Part shown: piece by piece, positions 33,851 to 44,448 of the stretch
How the letters are laid out: each line of letters opens with the position of its first letter
Position numbering within the stretch: position 1 is the stretch's first letter
NCBI RefSeq assembly: GCF_002160495.1
Contig: NZ_NFKR01000016.1
Location: 1 to 64,000, forward strand
Reading direction: 5' to 3'
DNA: 64,000 nucleotides
From: Erysipelatoclostridium sp. An173
Lineage (GTDB): Bacteria; Bacillota_I; Bacilli_A; Erysipelotrichales; Coprobacillaceae
Notes under the pieces: generated by a model
What the model was told of the DNA's origin: nothing
The model's input: the letters and a program-made list of their open reading frames with translations, nothing else
The model's database searches: none
Made by a program: the position numbers and the translations under genes

Positions 33851-35056
33851 ATGTTAACATCACTTGCACTAATTTTTTTAGTTGGCTTATCATTAGCCGG
33901 AATCTTTCAATTATTAAAACTACCACGAATAATTGGTATGTTATTAACGGGGATAATTTTAGGTCCGTATGCTTTGAATCTACTTGATGATTCAATCTTA
34001 TCAATCTCTAGCGATTTAAGACAAATGGCATTAATTATTATATTACTTAAAGCTGGATTATCTTTAAATCTTACCGATTTAAAAAAAGTAGGGCGACCAG
34101 CCATTATGATGTCCTTTGTACCGGCCAGTTTTGAAATTCTAGCATTTATATTATTTGCACCAGCAATATTAAATATTACAAGAATTGAAGCGGCTGTTAT
34201 GGGAGCAGTATTAGGAGCCGTATCACCAGCGGTAGTAATTCCACGAATGGTCCAATTAATGGATAGTAAATATGGCACTAATAAAAGTATTCCTCAATTA
34301 ATTTTAGCAGGGGCTTCTTGTGATGATATTTTTGTAATTGTGCTATTTACTACTTTTGCTTCAATGGCTCAAGGTGGCAAAGCTAATTTAATTGATTTTT
34401 TTAATATTCCAATTTCAATAATTTTAGGAATTATTCTTGGTGCGATTACTGGTTATATTATTAGTACATTTTTTGAAAAAGCTTATAATTTAAACCATTA
34501 TGTTCGTAATAGTACTAAAGTACTTGTTATTTTAGGAATTTCTTTTATTTTAATGGCAATTGAAACCTGGTTAAAAGATATAATATCGATTTCAGGATTA
34601 TTAGCAGTAGTAAGCATGGCTTGTGTAATTAAAATAAAAAGCCCTGATGCAGTTTCTGATCGTTTATCGGAAAAATTTGGTAAGTTATGGATCGGCGCTG
34701 AAGTATTGTTATTTGTTTTAGTAGGTGCTGCTGTTGATATTCGTTATACAATGGATGCTGGAGTGGCCGCTATATTAATGATTTTCATTGCTTTATGCTT
34801 TAGAGCGATTGGGGTTAGTTTATGTCTTTTAAAAACACAATTGAATTTCAAAGAACGCTGCTTTTGTATCATTGCCTACATCCCGAAAGCTACAGTACAA
34901 GCAGCTATCGGTTCAGTTCCTTTAGCAATGGGACTAGCCTGTGGTCAAATTGTTCTTTCTGTTGCTGTTCTAGCAATCTTAATTACTGCGCCACTAGGGG
35001 CAATTGGAATGGATATTAGTTATCAAAAATTACTTACTCAACAAAAAGACGGCTAA
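33851..35056 (+). CDS. Cation/proton antiporter (CPA family) under fluoride riboswitch control
   Basis: This 401-residue protein has about twelve membrane helices. The family pattern is seen in LPRIIGMLLTGIILGPYAL at the N-terminus and in GASCDDIFVIVLFTTF (about residue 155), whose paired Asp residues are the likely ion site. CPA antiporters are a known fluoride-riboswitch regulon member, so a role in fluoride tolerance is likely; the transported ion is not certain. ATG 33851 follows GGAGGG. A longer frame from 33743 runs through the riboswitch and is not translated. Confidence 0.9.
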   Translation: MLTSLALIFLVGLSLAGIFQLLKLPRIIGMLLTGIILGPYALNLLDDSILSISSDLRQMALIIILLKAGLSLNLTDLKKVGRPAIMMSFVPASFEILAFILFAPAILNITRIEAAVMGAVLGAVSPAVVIPRMVQLMDSKYGTNKSIPQLILAGASCDDIFVIVLFTTFASMAQGGKANLIDFFNIPISIILGIILGAITGYIISTFFEKAYNLNHYVRNSTKVLVILGISFILMAIETWLKDIISISGLLAVVSMACVIKIKSPDAVSDRLSEKFGKLWIGAEVLLFVLVGAAVDIRYTMDAGVAAILMIFIALCFRAIGVSLCLLKTQLNFKERCFCIIAYIPKATVQAAIGSVPLAMGLACGQIVLSVAVLAILITAPLGAIGMDISYQKLLTQQKDG

Positions 35057-35068
35057 GACCGTCTTTAT
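35044..35068. terminator. Bidirectional terminator
   Basis: AAAGACGG pairs with CCGTCTTT around CTAAGA, followed by ATTTAT. It overlaps the stops of both the antiporter and the LysR genes. Confidence 0.75.
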
Positions 35069-35967
35069 TTATATTGTAAATGATATACTTCCTTGATTGC
35101 TTTTAAAAACAATTGCACTTTAGCACTAGGTTCTTTTGAATATAAAATACCAAGAGGCACTTTATAATCCCATTTTATAGGTACTATTTTTAATAACGGG
35201 TGAATATTAGCCCATTCTTTAATTGTCAGTAAAAACATTTTTTCATTTTCACATCTATTAAAAACATCAACGTTAAAAAATGGAATATCAACAATATTAA
35301 TATCATGATAATTGGTAACAATGTCTTTACGAATTGTATCAAAATCTTTTAAATAACCTTGACGAATCATCATTACATTTTGATTAAATAAATCTGTAAT
35401 TTCTAATTCATCCTTACTAGCTAAAGGGTGATTTTTAGACATGGCACAATAAATTGGTGCATCATATAACTTTAAAGCCTGACATTGTCTTTCTTTTAAT
35501 AAATTTTCACTATAAATCCCAGCGACAAAATCAATATTACTACCAAAATTACGCATGATTTCTCTAGCGTTTTCTGGCGTATTTTCAAATGAAACTAACT
35601 CAAATTTTAATGACGGTGCAAATGTTAAAATTTGTGGCCATAAATCTACTAAAAACTGGACTGGTGTTGTTAAAGAAGTTCCAATTCTAAGTAATTCATT
35701 GGCCGGATTTATCTGGGCTTTAGCTCTAATTATTGCATAACGGCTATATTCAATTATATATTTAGCATCTTTGTATAATGATTTACCCGCTGCTGTTAAT
35801 TTGATTCCTCGATGAGTCCGCTTAAAAAGTTCAAAACCCAGATTATCTTCTAATAAATTAATCTGTTTCATAATTGCATTAGGAGAAATAAAAAGTTCTT
35901 CTGCTGCTTTATTAAAACTACCAACATCAGCCACTTTAATAAATGTATCTAATAAATGATTATACAT
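35065..35967 (-). CDS. LysR-family transcriptional regulator
   Basis: This 300-residue protein has an N-terminal winged helix (about 1-60; GSFNKAAEELFISPNAIMKQ, FKRTHRGIKLT) and a C-terminal type-2 periplasmic-binding-like effector domain (about 90-295). ATG 35967 follows AAGGAGTGATCGCT; the longer frame is rejected. No divergent target gene is adjacent. A LysR-type box (44314-44332) upstream of the flavodoxin operon in this window is a possible remote target, but that link is inference. Confidence 0.9.
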   Translation of the reverse strand: MYNHLLDTFIKVADVGSFNKAAEELFISPNAIMKQINLLEDNLGFELFKRTHRGIKLTAAGKSLYKDAKYIIEYSRYAIIRAKAQINPANELLRIGTSLTTPVQFLVDLWPQILTFAPSLKFELVSFENTPENAREIMRNFGSNIDFVAGIYSENLLKERQCQALKLYDAPIYCAMSKNHPLASKDELEITDLFNQNVMMIRQGYLKDFDTIRKDIVTNYHDINIVDIPFFNVDVFNRCENEKMFLLTIKEWANIHPLLKIVPIKWDYKVPLGILYSKEPSAKVQLFLKAIKEVYHLQYK

Positions 35968-36140
35968 AGCGATCACTCCTTTTATATAATATGGTTTAAT
36001 ATATATTGTCTTATTTCCAATTATAAATGAAGTACAATAATAATACAAAAAATGGCTTATCATTTAGCTATTTTATAACGATATTAACTTGTTTTTAATA
36101 TTCATACTATTTTTCTAGTCTTAATGATGATAATAAAATA

Positions 36141-36162
36141 CCTAGAAAATAATCTTTCTAGG
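36141..36162 (-). terminator. Terminator of the large surface-protein gene
   Basis: CCTAGAAA (36141-36148) pairs with TTTCTAGG (36155-36162). A TATTTTATTA tail follows on the minus strand. Confidence 0.75.
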
Positions 36163-36192
36163 CATTTTAACTTAATTTGAAAATTAATATTA

Positions 36193-39100
36193 TTAATGAT
36201 TATTTTTTAAATCTTTTAAATATTTTTTAATCATTAGAATAAAAGTCATCAAGCTAGCAATTGCTAATGTTAAATAATTACTATTTACTAGATCACCTGT
36301 AAATGGTGTATTGACAGATGCACTAGTAGTTCCATTAGTACCTGTAGTTCCATTTGGATTACTATCGTCTCCTGGTTGAACATTGATATCTTGATCATCA
36401 TCATTTTCAACAACTTCTACTACTCTAGTTACAATAGTAACATTATTAAAGCTATCAGTTACTTGATATGTCAACTCGTATCTACCAGCTTTATCAACAT
36501 CGACACTGCCTAAGACAACAATTTGACTAGTCAAATCATTACCTTGACTATCATATGCTTTAACATCTTTCAATGGATCAAAATCTGTTCCTACAGCAAT
36601 CTTATTAAATTCATCATCAGGTAATACTATTGTTGGTTTAATATTGTGCTTATCAATATTAACATAATTAACATTTGATCTTGTTAAACCACCATTAGCA
36701 TCACTAATTTCAACATACCAGCCAAATAATCCATGAGGAGCATTTTCTAATGTATAGCTGATTTCTTGATTACTTCTTACATCATTAACTATACCAAAAG
36801 TATCATCATTATAAATATTAACATCTAAATTTGTTGTTTCAATTTGTTTTTGAACTGGTGTAATTCCTAAATCACTGTAATTAATTACAAATTCTTCCTC
36901 ACCATTAATATTAGCTACATCACCAATATTACTTTCATCTTTAGCATTATAATCATCTAAAGAAGGTGAATATGTTCTAATAATTATTTGGCCATTTGTA
37001 TTATCAAAATGCATCAAACGCATATAACCCATACCACCTTGAGCTAAACCTTGATAATCAAATAACATTTGATAAACATTACGATCATTAACACCATCGT
37101 GATTATCATCAAATTGTGACACTACTGTTTGAGCATTATGGTAATGACCAGATAGAACCATACAAACATTAGGGTTAACAGCTACGACCTCATTATAAAT
37201 TCGTTGTGGTTCTTCACCTAAACCACCACTAGCTAATAGGTATTCATGGAAATTCAAAATTGCTTTTCTTTCTGGATATCTTGCTAAAACATCATTCATC
37301 CATTGAATTTCTTGATCACCAATACCCCAACCCATATATATCATGATAAAATCAATACCATCAACAGTAATTAAATCATAATGCCCGCGATTATCTTGAT
37401 AACTTTCACCATACCATGGATTTTGATTATAACGATCTTCACCAAAATATTTAGAGAAAGAAGTATAATCGCCACTTAGATGCCCAACATCATGATTACC
37501 AGCTAAAACACCATAAGGTATATTAGCATCATCAAGCATTTTATAAGCATTATCAGCATTGATCCATTCTTGTCCTTGATCTTCGTCATCAATAATATCA
37601 CCATCATGGAATAAATACTGAATATTCATTCGTTCACGATTAGCTATCAACCAATTATGAATATCTAATTGATATTGATAGTTTCCATCAACATCTTGAA
37701 CCGGATTACCATCAAAGTCTTCATTATAATATTGAGTATCACTTTCAATTGCAAATGTAAAATCATAGTTTTCTCTTGGAGTATCTGCTGGATTAGACAT
37801 TGTACCAGTAACATCTTCTCCATATTGATCAGGAGTATACCCTTCACCATTTTGAACCATAATTTTAATTGTTTGATCAAATAAGTGATCTTTCAATATT
37901 ACTTCACCGGTTAATTTCATGATTTCACCATCAATTTCCATAACCGTATCTAATTTATCAAAAGTATTAGTTGCATAATTATAAGCATACATAAAAGTCT
38001 TTTGATTATTAGATTTACCTTCCCAATCAATCTTAACCGTTGCCTCATCACTAATATTACCACTTACTTTAACATCAAACTGTTGATAAGGGAAACCATC
38101 ACCAGAATCACCACTGAAATCTTGAGTATTATTACCAGAAATCTGACTAACACCACTAGACAAAGTAATATTAGCATCACCTAATAGGTAACGTTCACCC
38201 CTTTTGAAAGCAACCTGCATCAAATCATCAGTACTATCACTTACAGTAACTTTAAATGTTGGATCACCATTAATAGTTGTCCCACTTACTGGTGTTATTT
38301 CCCCATTAATTGCTGCATTCTCTTCTGGAGTTACAAAGTTTATTACCTTGCTAGTAACATTTCCAATCATATCTGAAGCAGTTAATACTAATTGATGATT
38401 ACCAGGAGTCATTTCTAATGAACGAAAATCATAAGGCAATTCAATTCCTTGTCCATCAAGGGTAGCAATTAAAGTACTTGTATCACAAATAGCATCTTGT
38501 GCACTAGCTTCAACAGTTCCATTATGATAAATTTGACCTTCAACCATATTAGTTTCAATAACAGGGGCCGTATTATCACTAACAAATGATACTGTCTTAC
38601 TACCACTTGTTACACTATGAGTACCATCTTCTAATTTAGTTGTATCAAGATCATAACGTAAAGCGTTAAAGTTTTGTTCATCTAATGTAAACGTAGCATA
38701 TAAAATTTCAACTTTGCTTGTACCATCACCCATACTAATTTCTTTTTCAGGAGTAATATCATTTACTTCAACCGGGCTATCTGGTTTCCAGTTATCTTCA
38801 GTATGTTCAACTGCTCCTAAGCCATAAACTGCGCTATATTGACTAGCTCTTAAAGTTGTGCCATCTGGTAATGTTAATCTAATATTTTTTAAAGTAAAGT
38901 CATCATTATTTTCAACATTATGTTCTAAAGCATTAGCTTTATTACCAGCATGGAAAGCAATCGTTATTGTTTTTGTTTCACTATCAAAGTAGCTGGCATT
39001 TATATCATAAGCATATGTTCGCCAATCACTATAAGTACCTTCATTGAAAACACCAATCACATCATTTCCAATAGCAACTGCATTTTTAAAGAAAACATCA

Positions 39101-42006
39101 GTTTGTGTAGTATCAAACACAATTCTTGCGTTTCCATTAATTGATTTAACTGCTTTATTAGTTACATCCTGATCATCAATTATTAAATTATTACCAGTAC
39201 CTATAATTTGTTCAGTCTGGTTAATAATCGCACCTTCGCTAATATTGATTTGATCACCAGCAGATACCGGATTTTCATTATTAACTGTGTTAACAGGTGT
39301 TGTTATTTGTCGATAACCATCGCTAATAACAAAATAATATGTATATGATAATTTATTATACAAATCTACTGCTGGTAATGTTTTTGCAAAATTATCGCCA
39401 GAATTACGTAATAAATTATAAACTTCATAATCTTCACTATTATTATCTTTTAAATACAAATAAACACTTTTAATTGTTGTTTCGTTAGATTTAACATCAA
39501 GTGAAAAAGTTAAATCATTATCTTCATTAAATGTAGCTGGTGTTTGATCTTGATATACCGGCAAAGAAACAGTTTCTGGTAAAACAGCTTCGTACATTGG
39601 TTTTTCAGTTACTGTTCCAGGTGATGGCTCAGCACTATTATCAACTATTACACTAGTAAAAGTTGAACCATCATATCTATTTTGATATACAATTGATTTA
39701 TCAGCTGTAGTATCATCAACACCATCCATATTATATAAAACATAATCTAAAACATCTTTAATGTTAGAAGTTATTTTCAACCCACGAGCTGAACCATTAG
39801 CCATTCCAGCATTTTCAATTGAAATTAAATGATCACTGTCTAAATTAGTATTAAATTTATTATTAAAATCACTAATTTGCAAATCATTATTAGCACCATT
39901 TTTAATCCAGAAAACTAATGTATCATGTGATTTAATAATTTTATCTTCATTAGTTTCATACCAGATAACATCACCATCACTACCTTGATCAGGATAATTA
40001 TAATATAATTTATAATCTTTTAAATTAATATCTAAATTTGAATTATTATAAATTTCAATAAATTCATAACCATCACTACCACCAACATTAGAACTATCTG
40101 GCATAATTTCACTAATAACCAAAGGAGCAACCTTACTTTGATCAATCATTCCAGGCTGTTCAATTACTACCGTGTTCTTAGCAGAAGTTACCGTATTAAG
40201 ACCATCAGTAATAGTAACATCATATGTTAAATTTGAATAACCTGTTAAATCTTGAGCTGGTACATCTACCTTCAAAATTCCATCAGTATATAATAAATCA
40301 TAGCTAGCTACTACGTTTTCATCTTGATATAGATTTAATTTAGCGTCAATAATCATATTAGTAAGATTAGTATTTTCTACCCTTACAGTAAAATTAGCAT
40401 TTGCACTTACAAAACTATCTGCTTCAATTTCAACTTCAGGGTTTTCGACAATTGCTGGTGTTATATAACTACCAGTAATTAATTGTTGACTATTTAACTT
40501 TCCTAATGTTACTTCATTATCATAAACTGGCACTCCAGAATCAGAAGTGTAATTATAATAAATAGCTTCATCAGTATCGATTTTACCATTATTAGAATCA
40601 CTAGCACTATAATTAACAGCTGTTAATTCTTGATTAGTATTAGTAATAATTTTAAATCCTCGCGTACCACTATTACTCATTCCATCACTATGAATAGTTG
40701 TAAAATTATCACCAGTGAAAAAATTAGTGCCATAATTATTATTAAAATCTGCAACTGTTAAGCCTGCTTGTTCTACAGCATCATTGACAATCCAAACAGT
40801 TAATACTTCTTTAGCATCTAAAACAATATCATCATCTAATTGCCAGAGTGTTTCTTTATCACCATTAACATAAACAAGCTGATAATTATTTACAGCTACA
40901 CTTTGATCGCTAACATTAAAAATTTGTAAATACTCATAGGCATCACTACCAGAAACATTAGCACTGTTTGGTGACAATTCACTAATTAATAGCGGTGAAG
41001 CAAATTCAACTGCTCCTTTATTAACAGTGACTGTTTGCGTTGCACTAGTAATTTCATTGATACCATCATTAAAAGTAGCAGTAATATTTAAAAGCTCCTC
41101 ATTACTAATCTCACTAGCAGGGACACTATAAACATAATTACCGTCATTATCATATGTCATATCATATTCTTTATCATTTACCTTTAAAGTTGCTTTTAAA
41201 ATAACTCCTGGTAAATTAGTCGTAGCTTTTACAACCAAAGCTTCGCCAGCATTGATTTCTTGAGCAGTATTAATGGTAACAATTCCATCACTTACTGTTA
41301 CAAATTGATACTTGCTTTCTAATTTTTGTTGTTCAATCAAACTACCTGGGGTAGGATCTAAGTCATAACTATAAGTACTTTCTTGAATTCTACCAGAATT
41401 GTAAATAAAATTAATTCCTTTTTTTGTTTGTGCTTTAACATCTTCATCATTATAAATAACTGAACTTAAAATTTGTTTAGTATTTTTTACGGTAACTCGT
41501 AGTTCTCTTTGACCACTATTAGAAAAACCACTAACAATATTTTCAGTTTTAACAATTTGTCCTTCATCAGCTGACAAATTATAATATTCTCTAAACAATG
41601 CTAAATCCAAATCTTTACTTTCTTCATTTTGAATCCAAACAATCAAAGCTTCATTAGCTGGTAAAATTGTATTAGCCGGTAAATCCCACTCACTAATAGT
41701 ACTACCATTATTGTATAATACTTGATAATCATCTAAATTAATACTTTGATTACTAGTATTATATAATTCAAAATACTCAAATGCATCACTACCACTTGTA
41801 GTTGTCAGATCACTTTGGTGGCTATCAGCAACTATTTCACTAATAATAATTGGTGATGTAACACTATTTTCATCTAAGATGGCTGTGTCACTATTATCAT
41901 TATTAATTGCTTGTAATGAAACAATACTATTGCCACCTACTGCAACAGTTGTCGCCAAGGTTGCCATCGTGACTTTAATTACTTTACTTGATTTTTTCTT
42001 CGTCAT
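36193..42006 (-). CDS. Giant cell-wall protein: three lamin-tail domains plus metallophosphoesterase
   Basis: This is a 1937-residue secreted protein. A signal peptide (to about 32) is followed by three lamin-tail-domain repeats starting IIISEIVADS (about 52), LLISELSPNS (about 334) and LVISEIMPDS (about 627), each followed by a short Ig-like segment. Further beta-rich regions lead to a calcineurin-like phosphoesterase (about 1412-1690) with metal motifs ESDTQ, HDGDIIDDED, LAGNHDVG, NFHEY and SGHYHNAQ. After an Ig-like DUF5011 domain (about 1790-1865) a TPFTGD sorting signal, membrane helix and basic tail end the protein. The catalytic residues look intact; an exposed phosphodiesterase or nuclease-like role is inferred. 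AGGGGGAAAAAAG precedes the ATG. Confidence 0.88.
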   Translation of the reverse strand: MTKKKSSKVIKVTMATLATTVAVGGNSIVSLQAINNDNSDTAILDENSVTSPIIISEIVADSHQSDLTTTSGSDAFEYFELYNTSNQSINLDDYQVLYNNGSTISEWDLPANTILPANEALIVWIQNEESKDLDLALFREYYNLSADEGQIVKTENIVSGFSNSGQRELRVTVKNTKQILSSVIYNDEDVKAQTKKGINFIYNSGRIQESTYSYDLDPTPGSLIEQQKLESKYQFVTVSDGIVTINTAQEINAGEALVVKATTNLPGVILKATLKVNDKEYDMTYDNDGNYVYSVPASEISNEELLNITATFNDGINEITSATQTVTVNKGAVEFASPLLISELSPNSANVSGSDAYEYLQIFNVSDQSVAVNNYQLVYVNGDKETLWQLDDDIVLDAKEVLTVWIVNDAVEQAGLTVADFNNNYGTNFFTGDNFTTIHSDGMSNSGTRGFKIITNTNQELTAVNYSASDSNNGKIDTDEAIYYNYTSDSGVPVYDNEVTLGKLNSQQLITGSYITPAIVENPEVEIEADSFVSANANFTVRVENTNLTNMIIDAKLNLYQDENVVASYDLLYTDGILKVDVPAQDLTGYSNLTYDVTITDGLNTVTSAKNTVVIEQPGMIDQSKVAPLVISEIMPDSSNVGGSDGYEFIEIYNNSNLDINLKDYKLYYNYPDQGSDGDVIWYETNEDKIIKSHDTLVFWIKNGANNDLQISDFNNKFNTNLDSDHLISIENAGMANGSARGLKITSNIKDVLDYVLYNMDGVDDTTADKSIVYQNRYDGSTFTSVIVDNSAEPSPGTVTEKPMYEAVLPETVSLPVYQDQTPATFNEDNDLTFSLDVKSNETTIKSVYLYLKDNNSEDYEVYNLLRNSGDNFAKTLPAVDLYNKLSYTYYFVISDGYRQITTPVNTVNNENPVSAGDQINISEGAIINQTEQIIGTGNNLIIDDQDVTNKAVKSINGNARIVFDTTQTDVFFKNAVAIGNDVIGVFNEGTYSDWRTYAYDINASYFDSETKTITIAFHAGNKANALEHNVENNDDFTLKNIRLTLPDGTTLRASQYSAVYGLGAVEHTEDNWKPDSPVEVNDITPEKEISMGDGTSKVEILYATFTLDEQNFNALRYDLDTTKLEDGTHSVTSGSKTVSFVSDNTAPVIETNMVEGQIYHNGTVEASAQDAICDTSTLIATLDGQGIELPYDFRSLEMTPGNHQLVLTASDMIGNVTSKVINFVTPEENAAINGEITPVSGTTINGDPTFKVTVSDSTDDLMQVAFKRGERYLLGDANITLSSGVSQISGNNTQDFSGDSGDGFPYQQFDVKVSGNISDEATVKIDWEGKSNNQKTFMYAYNYATNTFDKLDTVMEIDGEIMKLTGEVILKDHLFDQTIKIMVQNGEGYTPDQYGEDVTGTMSNPADTPRENYDFTFAIESDTQYYNEDFDGNPVQDVDGNYQYQLDIHNWLIANRERMNIQYLFHDGDIIDDEDQGQEWINADNAYKMLDDANIPYGVLAGNHDVGHLSGDYTSFSKYFGEDRYNQNPWYGESYQDNRGHYDLITVDGIDFIMIYMGWGIGDQEIQWMNDVLARYPERKAILNFHEYLLASGGLGEEPQRIYNEVVAVNPNVCMVLSGHYHNAQTVVSQFDDNHDGVNDRNVYQMLFDYQGLAQGGMGYMRLMHFDNTNGQIIIRTYSPSLDDYNAKDESNIGDVANINGEEEFVINYSDLGITPVQKQIETTNLDVNIYNDDTFGIVNDVRSNQEISYTLENAPHGLFGWYVEISDANGGLTRSNVNYVNIDKHNIKPTIVLPDDEFNKIAVGTDFDPLKDVKAYDSQGNDLTSQIVVLGSVDVDKAGRYELTYQVTDSFNNVTIVTRVVEVVENDDDQDINVQPGDDSNPNGTTGTNGTTSASVNTPFTGDLVNSNYLTLAIASLMTFILMIKKYLKDLKNNH

Positions 42007-42128
42007 CTTTTTTCCCCCTTGATACTACAAGGGTATTTTAACAAAATTATCTTTAAAACATGTTAACGTCAAGTAATATTTGGGTAAATTGTATTTTACA
42101 AAATTTTTACTAAATTTTTACAATTATC

Positions 42129-42956
42129 TCATTCCGGCTTTAATGGTCCATAAAAATATGAAGCAGTAGCACCACCATCAATCAAGAAATCAGAACCAGT
42201 AATAAAAGCCCCTTTATTACTCATCAACAGTTCAGCAACATTAGCTACTTCATCAGCAGTCCCTGGTCGACCAGCTGGACAATTAGCAAACATATTTTTA
42301 TAAAAGTCACCACGCGGTCCATTAAATTCATCTATTGCCAGCGGAGTAACAATAATACCTGGTGAAATAGAATTTATTCGAGCCCCTCTTTGTCCCCATT
42401 TTACAGCTTCAGCCATAACTCTTTTTTCATTACATCTTTTAGCAAGCTGATAAGCATGTAAAGTATCTTTAATGTTTTCTTCTTGCAACATTTCTAAATC
42501 TAATAATTTTTCAACTGGTGTTGTTGCTAGTAATTCATCTTCTTTACTGCTAAGAGCTGGCATTCGATGTCCAGATTGACTAGAAATAGTTACTCCAACA
42601 CCACCTTTTTTAATCATCTTACCAACCTCTTCTAATAAAACAGCTGTTCCATATAAATCAACTTTCAAAATAGCTTCGATTGGAGCCTGGCTAGGTGATA
42701 CCCCAGCTCCATTAACTAACATCGAAATTTCACCATATTTTTTAGCTTCCTCAATCATCGCTAATATTGATTCCTTTGAAGAAAGATCCATTTCAAAAGG
42801 CACACAATCATATCCAGCATTATTCATGATTTGACAAATGTTATTGGCATTTTCAATTTTTTTATCACCAACAATAATTTTCATCCCATAACCCATTCTT
42901 CGAGCAATAGCCATACTAATTTGACCACCTCCAGTTACAATCATTACATCTTTCAT
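42129..42956 (-). CDS. Short-chain dehydrogenase/reductase
   Basis: This 275-residue protein has a Rossmann nucleotide site TGGGQISMA, NGAGVS (the NNAG-equivalent), catalytic Ser in TISSQSG (about 125) and YQLAK with catalytic Tyr and Lys (about 168). The C-terminus (FLIDGGATASYFYG) is typical of SDRs. An insertion before the YxxxK motif lengthens the substrate loop. It is last in an operon with a flavodoxin and a CMD protein. ATG 42956, eight bases after GGAGG, is preferred to ATG 42962. Confidence 0.9.
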   Translation of the reverse strand: MKDVMIVTGGGQISMAIARRMGYGMKIIVGDKKIENANNICQIMNNAGYDCVPFEMDLSSKESILAMIEEAKKYGEISMLVNGAGVSPSQAPIEAILKVDLYGTAVLLEEVGKMIKKGGVGVTISSQSGHRMPALSSKEDELLATTPVEKLLDLEMLQEENIKDTLHAYQLAKRCNEKRVMAEAVKWGQRGARINSISPGIIVTPLAIDEFNGPRGDFYKNMFANCPAGRPGTADEVANVAELLMSNKGAFITGSDFLIDGGATASYFYGPLKPE

Positions 42957-42971
42957 TTTCATTACCTCCTT

Positions 42972-43721
42972 TTATTTTACTGCTTTATTAATACAGTTTA
43001 GAGCATTTAAACTTCTTGGATAACCAATATATGGTAAACACTGTGAAACAACCTTGATCAAAAATTCTTTATCATTGCCCACTTTAATATTAGCTTGGAC
43101 GTGTGATACTAATTGAGGTTCACAGCCACCTTGTGCTGCCAAAAAACAAAAAGTAATCATTTCTCTTTGTCGATAGTCTAAACCATTTCTTGTATAATAA
43201 TCGCCAAAACAATTATCTGTTAACCAATGATTAATATGCTTTGATTCCTCTGATCCTGAACAATGAAAATCTCGCATATTTTCACCAAAAATAGCAACTT
43301 GAGCTTCAATGCCTTTTTGTAAACGATTAGCTGTTGTAGTTGTCCCTTGAGACTTTAATGGCAAATCAACTCCATTAGCTAAACAAAAATCATTAACAGC
43401 ATGGATGAATGGGAAAACTCGTCCTATTCCTAGATAAGCAACCGCCTGATAAATAATTTCTTTCATTTCAACTGGTGTTACATCAAAGTTATAAGCAGCT
43501 GTTAACATAGCTTTAAATTCATCAATAGCTTGACTTCCAAGCAATGTCGCTAAAATGGCAATTAAACGCGTATGATCATCTAAATCATCATTATTTACTA
43601 CTTCATCAAAAGCAAAATTATCAAACAACTCTATAAATTCAGGATCTGTTTTTAATAATTGTGACTCATATCCAGGAAACATTTTTTCATGATATGCTTT
43701 TGCCTCTTTACTAATCGCCAT
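42972..43721 (-). CDS. Carboxymuconolactone decarboxylase (CMD) family protein, two domains
   Basis: This 249-residue protein has two CMD/AhpD-like helical domains (about 30-115 and 150-240); the second carries REMITFCFLAAQGGCEPQL. The redox CxxC of AhpD is not present, so it is more like the gamma-CMD-type proteins found beside flavodoxins and oxidoreductases in anaerobes. Function is not proven. It begins one base after the stop of the flavodoxin gene, and the SDR follows in 10-15 bp, so the three form one operon. Confidence 0.85.
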   Translation of the reverse strand: MAISKEAKAYHEKMFPGYESQLLKTDPEFIELFDNFAFDEVVNNDDLDDHTRLIAILATLLGSQAIDEFKAMLTAAYNFDVTPVEMKEIIYQAVAYLGIGRVFPFIHAVNDFCLANGVDLPLKSQGTTTTANRLQKGIEAQVAIFGENMRDFHCSGSEESKHINHWLTDNCFGDYYTRNGLDYRQREMITFCFLAAQGGCEPQLVSHVQANIKVGNDKEFLIKVVSQCLPYIGYPRSLNALNCINKAVK

Positions 43722-44237
43722 TTATAAAACCTCCTCTAACCATTTTTTTATTGCATCATCACTATTAACTACTTGACTTCCTCTGATTGCTAAAGCATCG
43801 TGGATGATACTTTGCGGACATAGTTTTTTAATATCAGCAACACTTTGCCCTAAGCCACTTCCTTCATGCGTGCAAAAAGGATAGATATGTTTAGACTTAA
43901 AGTCATAGCTTTCTAAAAATGTCCACATACACATTGGCATTGTTGACCACCAGTTAGGATAACCAATAAAAATATTATCATAATCTTCAAAATGAGAAAC
44001 AATATTTAATATTTTTGGTCGCTCATTATTTTCTAACTCCTTTTTTGCTACTTCAGTACAACGATGATATTCAAAAGGATATTCATGTAATGGTAATATT
44101 TCAAAAGTATCACCACCTATTATTGATTGAATCTTTTTAGCAACTACTTTTGTATTACCAATATCTAATTTTACAATCTTTCCAGCGACATAATTTTCTT
44201 TATCATGGGAAAAATACACAACCAAATTTTTACTCAT
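43722..44237 (-). CDS. Flavodoxin
   Basis: This 171-residue protein is a flavodoxin of the long-insert kind found with CMD and AKR genes: LVVYFSHDKENYV replaces the usual phosphate loop, NIFIGYPNWWSTMPM carries the aromatic flavin-stacking region, and PFCTHEGSGLGQS is the third flavin loop. It is first in the operon flavodoxin-CMD-SDR. AAGAGGTAAGGTAA precedes the ATG. A LysR-type box and a weak promoter lie upstream. Confidence 0.88.
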   Translation of the reverse strand: MSKNLVVYFSHDKENYVAGKIVKLDIGNTKVVAKKIQSIIGGDTFEILPLHEYPFEYHRCTEVAKKELENNERPKILNIVSHFEDYDNIFIGYPNWWSTMPMCMWTFLESYDFKSKHIYPFCTHEGSGLGQSVADIKKLCPQSIIHDALAIRGSQVVNSDDAIKKWLEEVL

Positions 44238-44313
44238 TTACCTTACCTCTTTTCTTTACACCAATATTTTATTATCTATTGATAAGATAAACAATTTCAA
44301 TTACTAATCGCAT

Positions 44314-44332
44314 TTATAAGTAAAACTTATAA
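44314..44332 (-). promoter_or_regulatory. LysR-type operator upstream of the flavodoxin operon
   Basis: TTATAAGT-AAA-ACTTATAA is a perfect 8-3-8 palindrome containing the T-N11-A pattern of LysR boxes. It lies 77 bp before the start codon. On the minus strand a promoter-like TTGAAA with GATAAT 18 bp further follows it, the arrangement expected for an activator site. Confidence 0.5.
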
Positions 44333-44448
44333 AAATAATCTTTACTACTTCCAATAATTAACAATATTAAAAAGTCTAATTAATATATCCAAATCTATTT
44401 ATAATTATCATAGTAACTTTATCAAAGTAAAATTTGTTATTTATAAAA

